Assembly: GCA_020632875.1 (NCBI GenBank)
Contig: JACKET010000006.1
Location: 62,001-126,000 of the forward strand
Source: Alphaproteobacteria bacterium
GTDB taxonomy: Bacteria; Myxococcota_A; UBA796; GCA-2862545
DNA: 64,000 nt
Direction: 5' to 3'
Part shown: in pieces, positions 26,901-34,338 of the stretch
Position numbering within the stretch: the first letter of the stretch is position 1
Layout: each line of letters starts with the position of its first letter
The notes under the pieces: model-generated
What the model was told of the DNA's origin: nothing
What the model saw: only the letters and a program-made list of their open reading frames with translations
Database searches by the model: none
Position numbers and translations under genes: made by a program

Positions 26901-27652
26901 ACCTCGACAGCGATGGCTACGGGAGCGGCCCCATCGTGTACGCGTGCGCCTCGCCGGGCATCGGCTGGGTGGGCGCGGACGCGGCCGCGGACTGCGATCC
27001 GACGAATCCCTCGGCGTACCCGGGCGCCATCGAGCTCTGCAACCAGGCGGACGACGACTGCGACACCGAGATCGACGAGTCGGTCGTGAACCAGGACTGG
27101 TTCGCGGACATCGACGGCGACGGCTTCGGGGACCCGCTCGCAGTGCTGCCGGACGAGTGCAACCCCCCGCCCGGCTACGTGCTCGACGGCACGGACTGCG
27201 ACGACGACCGCAGCACCGTGTACCCCGACGCCACCGAGCTCTGTGACGGGCTCGACAACGACTGTGACGGCGTGGTGGACGACGGCGTCGACCCGAACGA
27301 GCAGAGCGCCTGGTACCCCGACCTGGACGGCGACCAGTACGGTGGGCTGCCGGCCGTAGCGGCATGCGTGGCGCCCGACGGACACGTCCCGGCGGGTGGG
27401 GACTGCGACGACGACCTGCCCGACGTGAATCCCGGCGCGACCGAGGTGTGCAACGGCCGCGACGACGACTGCGACGGGGTCCTCGACCCCGAGGGCTGCG
27501 AGGCGACCGAGTGTCCCGGCGACCCGTCGTGCGACACCGACGGCCCGCCCGGCGCGAAGACCGGGTGCACCTGCGACGCGCGCGGCGGGTCCGGAGGGGC
27601 GTACGGCGTCCTGCTGCTCGCGCTGGTCGCGCGGCGTAGAATCCGGGGATGA
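23909..27652 (+). CDS. Giant surface protein: beta-helix, DUF642-like and MopE repeats with MYXO-CTERM-like tail
   Basis: A 1247-residue protein. Residues ~45-400: Gly-rich right-handed beta-helix of polymorphic outer-membrane-protein type (repeated GGGAI/GGAV motifs). Around 490 and 700-765: Asp-rich calcium-binding TSP3-like motifs (DFDDDGLSDRDE, DADGDGLVACLDRDRDGD). At ~530-690 and ~770-925: two similar modules starting LVNGSFE and LPNGGFE, resembling DUF642 carbohydrate-binding domains. At ~940-1210: four MopE-type units (YPGAPETCDNDDEDCDG, YPGAIELCNQADDDCD and two more). The tail GCTC then Gly-rich, VLLLALVARRRIRG fits MYXO-CTERM sorting. GTG at 23927 is an alternative start giving a better short signal (WWFLLDARA). 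It is probably exported and cell-surface anchored. Confidence 0.88.
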   Translation: MSYDVGVWWFLLDARALELSASDDGELGAALTQAIAQPGDHVVFVAPGTYTEERTLTAGLAGRVRIRPMPQAEAPVVFQADRGDDGFFLIDGNLILELHGVEIDGMGQSRAARVVNGGGLDILFSYVHDTHSNNGGGAVAVGAGSFVFASESLFEGSTAARGGFFSGTTADAQINLRRTTLRRGTATSGGGGAIESLGSIELADMIIADCTASTQGGGAVHARGTRLVSDAVSYVHNTSSGSQGGGAIRITGDVAVDVFDSVFVGNLHTDGNGGGAIYSESNVQNVAVRRSTFLTNVFRSGAQGSGGAIHHAIGELDVDDSSFCANHSERHAGAVSILNTTNSDGGLSRHRRNLMMGNSAGMEGGAMLVFAPSATPRFEHLTLAWNEAATGPAIRAYDYGEMVDSLVVQHRPPPPEQAIEGALALIDSSWFDDNGPDWPYDGTFPSGNTIDVDPEIPAEACDELGGMPMCGSPAIGAAADATNVGAIEGCTDGDFDDDGLSDRDEVALGTDWRTPDTDGDGFDDGEECPPMQSQPLVNGSFERMLGVPGPDFRDVPPDDMVGWLTDGNHFEVVRGIYGAHRPSVDGAYHIEVVSDGPHLVYQDLTTTPNEPLAFRFWHRGRSGTDTIGVFAQAPGAAENLVGTFVTPPDDWVQHTGSFVVPPGQTTTRFGFRHIGSVPNTPSEGSLVDGVVLFRGGLDADGDGLVACLDRDRDGDSLPDADEAAYGTDPDDPDSDGDGLSDGHEVALGSNPDDPDTDGSGVSDGVECPGPWLLPNGGFEIGPTRDGALDASKVPGWETHHPSQQIDIKTGGTLPDAYEGLYYGEVQSFDPWADLYVDVATTAPGDYRVRYAHHGREGVDVVELFAGPAGGALVSLGQHSADLSAWAVVEHVVTVPPGQTTTRFEWRAVSWATNPDRGNLIDAVYVGPVMDLDGDTFDDCLTQPSPGDLDGDGFSPPQDCDDVDPTVYPGAPETCDNDDEDCDGALDEDAVDAPGWWEDLDSDGYGSGPIVYACASPGIGWVGADAAADCDPTNPSAYPGAIELCNQADDDCDTEIDESVVNQDWFADIDGDGFGDPLAVLPDECNPPPGYVLDGTDCDDDRSTVYPDATELCDGLDNDCDGVVDDGVDPNEQSAWYPDLDGDQYGGLPAVAACVAPDGHVPAGGDCDDDLPDVNPGATEVCNGRDDDCDGVLDPEGCEATECPGDPSCDTDGPPGAKTGCTCDARGGSGGAYGVLLLALVARRRIRG

Positions 27653-28344
27653 CCGACGAATCGGGGGGCTTCGGGGTGCTCGACCGCGCCCATGCGGATG
27701 CCGAGGTCCGTGCCGCCGGGGTCCGCGCACGCGCCCTGCGGGAGCGCGCGTGACGCCGCATCCGGGAGGCGTGCGTGCGTGACCTCCGGCTCCGGAGGCT
27801 GCTCGCGGCGTTGTCCGCCGATGCTTCGGGCCGCGGCGAAGCGGTGTGGGAGCTCGGCTTCCGGCTCTCCGGGCGTCGGCTGTCGCGACGGCGGCGGGAC
27901 CGTGTGCTGGGGAGGCTCGCCCACGTCGCGAGGTCCGACGTCGACCCGGACGTGCGCCGGGCGGCCATCCACGCGTTCCTGTGGCACCACGGGTCCCAGG
28001 ACGCGACGCCCTGGCTGGTCGCATCCGCCCGGTCCGATCCGGAGGTGTCGGTCCGGGGCCAGGCGCTCGAGGCGCTCGGGGTGCGGTGGGCCCAGGCGCG
28101 ACCGGATGCCGCGCGGCACGCCGCGGTGGTCGACGTCGTCCGCGAGGGGCTCGGCTCGCCAGCAGGAGAGGTGCGCTTCTGGGCCCTGTACGCCGTGGCC
28201 GTGATGGGGCTGCATGGCCTTCGCCCCGCGGTGGAGGCCCTCGTGGGCGACCCCGAGCGCGCCGCGCTTCCGTGGACGGTGGGCGAGGAGGCCAGCGACG
28301 TCCTCGCAGTGCTCGACGGGCACGGCTGGCCCGAGAGGGGCTGA
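27649..28344 (+). pseudogene. HEAT-repeat-like protein interrupted by in-frame TGA
   Basis: An ATG at 27649 overlaps the MopE gene stop (ATGA) and reads MTDESGGFGVLDRAHADAEV to a TGA at 27751-27753. The same frame then continues unbroken: a GTG at 27775, preceded by GGGAGG (27764-27769), starts a 189-residue product ending at 28344. That product has helical repeats typical of HEAT proteins (DPDVRRAAIHAFLWHHGS, DPEVSVRGQALEALGVRWA, EVRFWALYAVAVMG). The helical character before and after the TGA is alike, so I read this as one ~231-codon gene with a nonsense codon; the downstream GTG may still give a functional shorter protein. A sequencing error at TGA is possible. Confidence 0.6.
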
Positions 28345-28462
28345 CGGGTGGGCGCGCCGGGTGGCCCGCGGCTCTCCCGGGGCTACGATGGAGCCCCTCT
28401 CGCTTCGGCCTCGACGCATCCGGGGTGGCGGGCGACAACATGATCTGGATGGGGCACGGACG

Positions 28463-29653
28463 ATGACGACTTCACAGGGCGGTCGGGGAGATCCGGCGAG
28501 GCTGGCGGTCTATGCCGACGAAACACTCGGTCGGTACGGCTTCGTCGAGAAGCCGTGGTTCCAGCCGAGCGAGCGGCTCGCGGCCTTCCTCACCGAAGCC
28601 GGCCGTCGCGAGCTCGCGTTCGACCGGTGCAGCGCACCGCCCGCGACGGATGCCGAGCTCGCGTGGTTCCACACCCCCGCGCACGTCGCATGGGTCACCG
28701 AGCGCTGCCGGTCCGACCGCGGCAGCGTCGACCGCGCCCCCGAGCCCGTCGTGGCGCGCGCTCGCGTGCTCCTCGCCGCGATTGCCGCGGTGGGCGTCGC
28801 GACCGAGGCCTCCATCGCCGAGACGGTCGCCGAGCTCGGGTCCCTCGACGCCTGGGCGCCCCTGCTCCAGAGCGACGGGCTGGTCACGTGGGACGGTGCG
28901 TCCGTCGCGCTGACCGACGCCGGGCACGCCTTCCTGGCCGATCCACAGGCATCGCTCGGCGGGCCGACGTTCGCGCGCGCCGCGGTCGAGCGGGCCGCGC
29001 GCCACATCTGCGGCGCCGTGGTCGATGCCGTCCGGCGCATCCAGGCGGGCGAGATCCGGTCGGCGTTCGTACCGATCGCGGGCTTCCACCACGCCCACCG
29101 GGCCGAAGCGCGGATGTACTGCCTGTACAACGACGCGGGGCTCGCCGTCGAAGCCGCCCTGCGCGCCGTCGACGGGCCCGTGGCCTACATCGACGTCGAC
29201 ATCCACCGCGGCGACGGCGTGTACGAGGCGTTCGCCGAGCAGCCGCGGGTCGTCATCGCCGACGTGTACCAGCGCGAGGGCGTGGCGCGCGGAGAGGTCG
29301 TCGAGACGGAGTTCGTCGGGCGTGGCGCGGGCGAGGGGGCCAAGCGGGCGCTCGGCATCGGTCCGCTCGACGACGCCGCGTACCTGGCGGCCTTCGAGGG
29401 CCTCGAGGCCTTCGTGCGGGCGCGGCGCCCGGCGTTCGTCGTCTTCGAGGCCGGTGTGGACGGGCTCGCCACCGACCCGATGTCCGACCAGGACCTCACC
29501 CCCGCGGTGTTCCGCGAGGTCGCCCGCAGGGTGAAGGCCCTGGCGGACGAATGCGCGGGCGGGCGCCTGCTCGTGCTCGGGGGCGGCGGCTACGAGATCA
29601 CCGGGCTCGCCGCGGGCTGGTCGGCCGTCGTGGAAGGGCTGACGACCGCCTGA
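28463..29653 (+). CDS. Histone-deacetylase-family (arginase/deacetylase fold) protein with inserted domain
   Basis: A 396-residue protein. Deacetylase motifs: PIAGFHHAHR (~203-212), YIDVDIHRGDGVYEAF (~240-255, zinc-binding Asp and His), EAGVDGLATDPMSD (~328-341, third zinc ligand) and LVLGGGGYE (~372-380). Family members remove acetyl or related acyl groups from lysine or polyamines. Between HVAWVTERC (~75) and the HH motif lies an extra segment of ~70-80 residues (TEASIAETVAELGSLDAW, LVTWDGASVALTDAGHAFL) that resembles a winged helix rather than the usual short loop. The ATG at 28463 is the first start adjacent to the conserved N-terminus. It stands alone and is probably cytoplasmic. Confidence 0.88.
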   Translation: MTTSQGGRGDPARLAVYADETLGRYGFVEKPWFQPSERLAAFLTEAGRRELAFDRCSAPPATDAELAWFHTPAHVAWVTERCRSDRGSVDRAPEPVVARARVLLAAIAAVGVATEASIAETVAELGSLDAWAPLLQSDGLVTWDGASVALTDAGHAFLADPQASLGGPTFARAAVERAARHICGAVVDAVRRIQAGEIRSAFVPIAGFHHAHRAEARMYCLYNDAGLAVEAALRAVDGPVAYIDVDIHRGDGVYEAFAEQPRVVIADVYQREGVARGEVVETEFVGRGAGEGAKRALGIGPLDDAAYLAAFEGLEAFVRARRPAFVVFEAGVDGLATDPMSDQDLTPAVFREVARRVKALADECAGGRLLVLGGGGYEITGLAAGWSAVVEGLTTA

Positions 29654-29656
29654 AGC

Positions 29657-31180
29657 TCACCCGAGCAGGCGCGCGAGGGGCTCGCGGCAGTCGTCGGGAA
29701 CCCGCGTCAGCGCGCTCTTCAGGGCGGGGACGTGCGGGGCGAGGTCGAAGGCCCGCAGCGCGGCGGCGAGCCGCTCGAAGTAGCCCTGGCGGGTGAGGGT
29801 GCCGCCGATGTGCTCGGGGAGGTCGACGTCCAGCCCCCGGGCGACGAGGGCTCCCGCGGCCGGGTCGCCGGGCGCCCATCGGGCCAGCGTCTCGAGGAAG
29901 CGGATGCGGAGGCCCGGCTTCTCGTGCTGGTAGCCCTGGACGGCGGAAACGGCCTCGGCGCCGTAGGCCCGCAGCACGCTCGCCACCAGGCACAGCTTCG
30001 CCGAGGAGTTGGGGAAGGCGGCGAGCTCGGCCAGATCGGGGTCCGCGCGGAGGGCATCGGTCGTGGACACGTCCTTCGTGCCCAGTTCGGCGAGCACCCG
30101 TGCCGTGCCGTCGAGCACGGTCTTGCGGTGCCGGTCGCCGAACACGCACGCGAGGTACGTGAGCAGGGGCGCTCGCAGCGCGGCGGGCTCGAGCCCGTCG
30201 AGCCATCCGAGCACGGTGGCCTCCCAGCGCTCGGGGTCGGTGCGGAGCATGGCTGCCGCTGCGTCGACCCGCCACGCCTCGCGACTCTCGAGGGCGGCCA
30301 GCAGGGCGCCGGCATTCGCGTCGAACACATCGGGGGCCGCGTGCAGCAGGAGCTCGGCGTAGTACGACACCCGCTGAGCGCCGACGACCGCCGGGAACAC
30401 CGTGTCGAACGGGACGGTCACGAGCCACCGCCCCATCGAGCTCACCCGGCGGGGCCGGGAGGGGGGTGCGTCGCCGGCGAGCCCGGCCCACGGGGCCTTC
30501 GCGCAGCGCTCCAGCGTGGCGCCCCCGGACTCGAGCTCGGCGAGCGCCGGGCGGACGGCCGCCCAGGTGTCGTGGCCCTCGGCCTCCACGCGGAGCGCGT
30601 CGGTGACCTTTCGGAAGACCCAGTCGCGCGCCGGGTCTGCCTGCTTCCGCGGGAGGCGGGCGACGAAGCGGCACAGCCGGACCTCGGCGTCACCCCAGGC
30701 GTGCGGCGGGCCGAACAGCTCGCTCCACCCGGGGTCTTCGTCGACCTGGGGCCGCTTGCCGTCGAACCGGGTGGGGGGTGCGTCGGACAGGCCGAACGCG
30801 AAGCGCAGCAGCGCGGCGTAGGCGTCGGAATCGCGTCGCGGATCGGCGTCGATCTGCGAGGCCATCAGGAAGCGATCGACGCGGTTCGCGTCAGGCGAGG
30901 CGCCGAGGTCGGTGACGAGGGCCCGCAGCGCCTCGGACGCCCACTTCGGCCCGCTGGATTCGGCCCGATGGGCGTCGTACCGCGCGACGTACGCGGCCGA
31001 CCACGCCGCTTCGTTGCGCTCATCGTCGGCGTCGAGCCCGAGGTCCTCGCAGACGTGGACTCCGCGGTTCCACCACGCCTCGTAGGCGATCTCGGCGACT
31101 TCGTCGGGGTGCAGGTTCGGGTGCCGTTCCCAGAGGGCGTCGGCCGACCTCGCGGCCCCGGATTCGAGCGAGTGTTCCAT
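29657..31180 (-). CDS. Large alpha-helical hypothetical protein
   Basis: A 507-residue soluble, Ala/Leu/Arg-rich protein of unknown family. It begins with PNLHPDEVAEIAYEAWWNRG and contains a central RWLVTVPFDTVFPAVVG segment followed by repeated helix pairs (LLAALESREAWRVDAAAAML, RAPLLTYLACVFGDRHRK), an alpha-solenoid pattern. No catalytic motif, signal peptide or membrane segment is seen. It converges with the deacetylase gene, with three bases between the stops. Confidence 0.75.
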   Translation of the reverse strand: MEHSLESGAARSADALWERHPNLHPDEVAEIAYEAWWNRGVHVCEDLGLDADDERNEAAWSAAYVARYDAHRAESSGPKWASEALRALVTDLGASPDANRVDRFLMASQIDADPRRDSDAYAALLRFAFGLSDAPPTRFDGKRPQVDEDPGWSELFGPPHAWGDAEVRLCRFVARLPRKQADPARDWVFRKVTDALRVEAEGHDTWAAVRPALAELESGGATLERCAKAPWAGLAGDAPPSRPRRVSSMGRWLVTVPFDTVFPAVVGAQRVSYYAELLLHAAPDVFDANAGALLAALESREAWRVDAAAAMLRTDPERWEATVLGWLDGLEPAALRAPLLTYLACVFGDRHRKTVLDGTARVLAELGTKDVSTTDALRADPDLAELAAFPNSSAKLCLVASVLRAYGAEAVSAVQGYQHEKPGLRIRFLETLARWAPGDPAAGALVARGLDVDLPEHIGGTLTRQGYFERLAAALRAFDLAPHVPALKSALTRVPDDCREPLARLLG

Positions 31181-31229
31181 GGGAGTCGGTATCTCCGCGG
31201 GTCAGGGCGCGCCCGCCATCGACCTACCG

Positions 31230-32624
31230 CTATGGTAGTGACTCGCCCAGCACGATTGAGATGCGACCGACCGGGTCTCCCGCCGCGTTTTCGCTGTAGT
31301 CGTCTCCAAACAGAAGGTCCTCGCGGCCGTCCCCGTTGATGTCGAATCCGCTGGTCAGGAACCGGGCTACGATGTCGAGGTCCAAGGCCGACGCTGCGTC
31401 CGCCAGATCGACCACTCCTGCAGTCAGTGGACCCTGGAACGTCACCAGTCGAGGCCCGTCAGCCGGTGTCCAAGTGGCGAGGATCAGGTCATCCTGGCCG
31501 TCGCCGTCCACGTCTCCCACCGCGGAAATGCCGTGAAACGGGATGACCAGGTCTGCGTCCGCGCGGGTCGAGGTGCCGGATAGCGGTCCAAAGTGCACCA
31601 CCACCTCTGAGTAGTCTGTGCTCCCGACGAGGTCGGCCTGGCCATCCCCGTTGACGTCGCCGATCGTCTGGAGGCTGAAGTTCCCCGAGACCGTTGCGAG
31701 GGTGACATCGGCCATTGGCCCCGACGCACCTGTGGCATCGAGGATGTAGACCTTGTCTTGGTCGCTCGTGAGTGGGTCGTAGGATGGAGCCACCACGTCG
31801 ATCTGGCCATCCCCTGTGAGATCGTGGGTCGTCGTGGGAGAGATCACGCGTTCGGCGGGAACATGGGTCCATGTGCGTACGGGGGGTGGCAGGGGTCCGC
31901 TCGCTACGACGTCAGTGCCCGCCCACTTCAGAATCTGGTCACCGGTGGTTGGGTGTGTTTCGACGAGCAGGACTTCCGTGAGACCGTCACCATCGATGTC
32001 AGACGAGGGCATCGGACCGTTTCCTTCGGTCCCGAAGCCCGCCAGGCCCGTCGAGAACACTCTCGACGCAGTGGCCACCACGTCGATCGCCGTCGGAGTG
32101 CCCTCCAGGAGGTACACCTCGCCTGATGGGTAGTTCGGCGACAACAGCACTGCGTCCGCCGTCCCATTGAATCCGTCGAGACGGGCGATCCGCCTTCCGA
32201 GTCCGTCGCTGAACCCTGGCCCGACCAGGGTCCACGAAGCTGTCGCTACTGTGTGGTCTCCAGCACTGGGAGTGAGGCCATAGACGTGGCCTGGTCCGGG
32301 CTCGAAGCCATCGAACTCCGTCGGAGCTCCCGCTACGATGGTGAGCGCGCCCGAAGCCCCCCGAACCACGACGCCGTTGCCCCCGAATCCGCTGTTGACG
32401 ATCGTCCCTTCCCAGCTTGCCCAGACTTGCACTTGACCACTTGTGTCGGTGTCTGAATCGGCATCTGTGTCTGCGTCCGCATCGGTGTCTGTGTCGGCGT
32501 CGGCATCCGTATCGGAGTCCGCGTCGGCATCCGTGTCTGCATCGGCATCGGTGTCGGCATCCGCGTCGACATCTGTGGGGACCTGGCCAGAGCACGCGAT
32601 CGCGACCGTGAGCCAGACCCTCAT
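31230..32624 (-). CDS. FG-GAP-repeat lipoprotein with Asp-x linker
   Basis: A 464-residue lipoprotein: short signal MRVWLTVAIAC (lipid Cys11), Asp-Ala/Thr/Ser linker at 20-61, then a beta-propeller of FG-GAP/VCBS type with calcium-loop motifs DIDGDGLTEVLL, DLTGDGQIDVVAP, DVNGDGQADLVG, DVDGDGQDDLILA and DINGDGREDLLFG. It is likely a surface-exposed adhesin or receptor. The ATG at 32624 is the only start compatible with a lipobox, although the ribosome site is weak. Base composition is visibly less GC-rich than in most of the window (parts near 55-65 percent by eye), which may indicate recent acquisition. Confidence 0.85.
   Translation of the reverse strand: MRVWLTVAIACSGQVPTDVDADADTDADADTDADADSDTDADADTDTDADADTDADSDTDTSGQVQVWASWEGTIVNSGFGGNGVVVRGASGALTIVAGAPTEFDGFEPGPGHVYGLTPSAGDHTVATASWTLVGPGFSDGLGRRIARLDGFNGTADAVLLSPNYPSGEVYLLEGTPTAIDVVATASRVFSTGLAGFGTEGNGPMPSSDIDGDGLTEVLLVETHPTTGDQILKWAGTDVVASGPLPPPVRTWTHVPAERVISPTTTHDLTGDGQIDVVAPSYDPLTSDQDKVYILDATGASGPMADVTLATVSGNFSLQTIGDVNGDGQADLVGSTDYSEVVVHFGPLSGTSTRADADLVIPFHGISAVGDVDGDGQDDLILATWTPADGPRLVTFQGPLTAGVVDLADAASALDLDIVARFLTSGFDINGDGREDLLFGDDYSENAAGDPVGRISIVLGESLP
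32442..32567 (-). repeat. Hexanucleotide repeat array encoding Asp-x linker
   Basis: About 21 hexanucleotide units in frame in the FG-GAP lipoprotein, with more T in wobble positions (GCATCT, GTGTCT) than the arrays in other genes of this window. Confidence 0.88.
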
Positions 32625-32639
32625 CGGTCCAATCCGTTG

Positions 32640-33010
32640 AAGACTCTTGGGTCCGTCCACTGAGGTTACCCTTCTGCTGCGTTCGCCGAGTGTGGGTTCC
32701 GGACACTCTGACCGGTCGATTCCTGGACAGTATGGCCGGTCGGTTGGGACAAGAGTTGCTCGGGTCCGCTCAGCACGAGATGCGGTCGACGATGGGCTCG
32801 GCGAGATCGCGGTCGTGGAGGACGTCGCCCCAGGCATTCAGGGGCGACATGATCGCTTACACGCACACGCGCCCTTCGCGCCGAGAGTCCATCGGGTTCG
32901 CGCGCTGCTCGCGATGGGATGCGTGCTCGCCAGTGAGCGTCGACCGGATCATCGAGCGCGACACCGGGTACCTGCTCGCACCCGCGCTCGACGTCCGTAC
33001 GCGATAGCCG
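32640..33010. other. About 400 bp without a convincing gene
   Basis: Short open frames exist on both strands but none shows GC-rich third positions, a start with ribosome site, or recognisable motifs. Two short imperfect copies around ACCGGTCG / GCCGGTCG (near 32709-32748) are visible. The stretch may be regulatory, remnant DNA, or the scar of an insertion beside the compositionally different FG-GAP gene. Confidence 0.5.
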
Positions 33011-33025
33011 GGAGCGGGGGGACAC

Positions 33026-33574
33026 ATGGCGAAGCTGGTCTACGGGATGAACGTGTCGCTGGACGGGTACGTCGATCACGAGGCGTTCGCGCCCGGCCCC
33101 GAGCTCTTCCGACACTGGATCACCTACGTCCGCAGCGTCTCGGGGAGCGTGTACGGCAGCCGGACCTACGCGCTGATGCGGTACTGGGAAGAGGACGACG
33201 CCAGCTGGGGCCCCGACGAGCATGCGTTCGCCGAGGCGTGGCGCGCCCAGCCGAAATGGGTCGTGTCGCGAACGCTCCGCGAGGTCGGCCCGAACGCGAC
33301 GCTGATCTCCGATGACCTGGAGCAGCTGTCGGACCTGAAGGCCCGGCTCGACGGCGAGATCGACGTGGGGGGCACGGTGCTGGCCGCGGGCCTGGCCGCG
33401 CTCGGGCTCATCGACGAGTACCGGCTGTACGTCCACCCCGTCGTGCTCGGGGGCGGCACGCCGTACTTCAGGGGCTTCCGACCGTCGCTGAGCCTGCTCT
33501 CCAGCGAGCCCATGGGCGAGGGCGTCGTACGGCTGTGCTACGCCGCGGACAGCGCCACGGTCTCGGCCCAGTAG
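33026..33574 (+). CDS. Dihydrofolate-reductase-family (RibD C-terminal-like) protein
   Basis: A 182-residue protein of the YyaP/YwjB-type DHFR family. Motifs: LVYGMNVSLDGYVDH at the N-terminus, VYGSRTYALMRYWE, PKWVVSRTL, and VGGTVLAAGLAALGLIDEYRLYVHPVVLGGGTPYF. It likely binds NADPH and reduces an unidentified substrate; it is not a classical folate enzyme. The ATG at 33026 follows a purine-rich GGGGGGACAC. The last 37 bases overlap the 3' end of the convergent GST gene. Confidence 0.9.
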   Translation: MAKLVYGMNVSLDGYVDHEAFAPGPELFRHWITYVRSVSGSVYGSRTYALMRYWEEDDASWGPDEHAFAEAWRAQPKWVVSRTLREVGPNATLISDDLEQLSDLKARLDGEIDVGGTVLAAGLAALGLIDEYRLYVHPVVLGGGTPYFRGFRPSLSLLSSEPMGEGVVRLCYAADSATVSAQ

Positions 33575-34281
33575 CGCGCCCGGATGCGCTCGCAGTACGC
33601 AACCAGGTTGTCGTGACGCGCCACCGCGTCGCGGCCGAACCAGTCGAACGGTGCCCACAGCATGACCGCGAAGAACCCGTAGGCCACGGCGTCGGCGGTG
33701 CACGGCCGGTCGCCGAAGAGGAACGGCTTGTCGCCCAGCATCGCCGCGGCGGCCGCCACGTCTTCGGCCACGAGCGTCTGCATCTCTTCGAGCGAGTGCC
33801 GCCCGATGCCGCGGGTGTAGTTCGCCTTGCGGGTGTCGCGGCGGATGAGCGGCAGCACGAAGAACCGGATGGGCTGCGGGATCATCGAGAAGTGCGCGAC
33901 CGAGGCCTTCCACCCGTTGTCGTCGACGAACAGCCCGTGCTCGACGGCCTGGTGCAGGTGGTTCTCGAGCGACCGCGAGAAGTGCAGCGCCATGCCGCGC
34001 TGCTCGGGCGTGAGGTGCGCGTCGATGCCGGCGTAGCCGCTCGCCTCCAGGTGCCGGATGATGAGGTGCGAGTCGCCCATCGCCATGCCGTTCTCGACGA
34101 TCCAGGGGCTCTTTCGCTTCGGGCCCTTCATCGGGTTGTCTTCGATCAGCAGCCGGTGCGGTACCTCGGCCATGCGCAGCCACGTCGCGAGCTTGAGGCC
34201 GAACGGGCTCATGCTGGGCAGGCCCTCCCAGTGAGAACCGATCATGTAGGCATCGATTGCGGGCTTCTGAAGGGCGTGCAT
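33538..34281 (-). CDS. Glutathione S-transferase family protein
   Basis: A 247-residue GST-like protein. The N-terminal thioredoxin-like domain includes SPFGLKLATWLRMAEVPHRLL, SPWIVENGMAMGDSHLIIRHLE with the usual SDS-like position replaced by GDSH, and a C-terminal helical domain ending with CTADAVAYGFFAVML. It resembles the Tom37/failed-axon-connections subgroup of GSTs. It is divergent from the TetR regulator at 34339, and a dyad operator lies between them, so induction by a toxic ligand is likely. Confidence 0.88.
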   Translation of the reverse strand: MHALQKPAIDAYMIGSHWEGLPSMSPFGLKLATWLRMAEVPHRLLIEDNPMKGPKRKSPWIVENGMAMGDSHLIIRHLEASGYAGIDAHLTPEQRGMALHFSRSLENHLHQAVEHGLFVDDNGWKASVAHFSMIPQPIRFFVLPLIRRDTRKANYTRGIGRHSLEEMQTLVAEDVAAAAAMLGDKPFLFGDRPCTADAVAYGFFAVMLWAPFDWFGRDAVARHDNLVAYCERIRARYWAETVALSAA

Positions 34282-34299
34282 CGCGCGGCTCCTGAAAAA

Positions 34300-34314
34300 C
34301 TGACTAGCAGTCAG
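34300..34314. promoter_or_regulatory. TetR-type dyad operator
   Basis: CTGACTAGCAGTCAG is a perfect six-base inverted repeat around a three-base centre. It lies in the 57-bp gap between the divergent GST and TetR genes, 24 bp before the TetR start. A further TTAGTCAG half-site follows at 34325-34332. This is the typical size and place of a TetR-family operator controlling itself and the divergent gene. Confidence 0.75.
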
Positions 34315-34338
34315 ATAACTGAAGGTTAGTCAGGAGTC

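Noticed and set aside
27751..27753. Programmed TGA readthrough or selenocysteine
   Set aside because: No stem-loop I can identify follows the TGA, and a new start with a ribosome site lies close by; nonsense mutation or reinitiation is simpler.
22490..28441. Long minus-strand frame extending the Cys-repeat protein upstream through the MopE and HEAT genes
   Set aside because: Everything before 23809 is the mirror of the plus-strand genes; a signal peptide and ribosome site mark ATG 23809.
32709..32748. Insertion-sequence end suggested by repeated CCGGTCG
   Set aside because: The copies are short and imperfect, with no transposase fragment nearby.
32690..33007. Possible small gene of 105 codons
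   Set aside because: No ribosome site, atypical codon pattern, no motif; left as a gene-free stretch.
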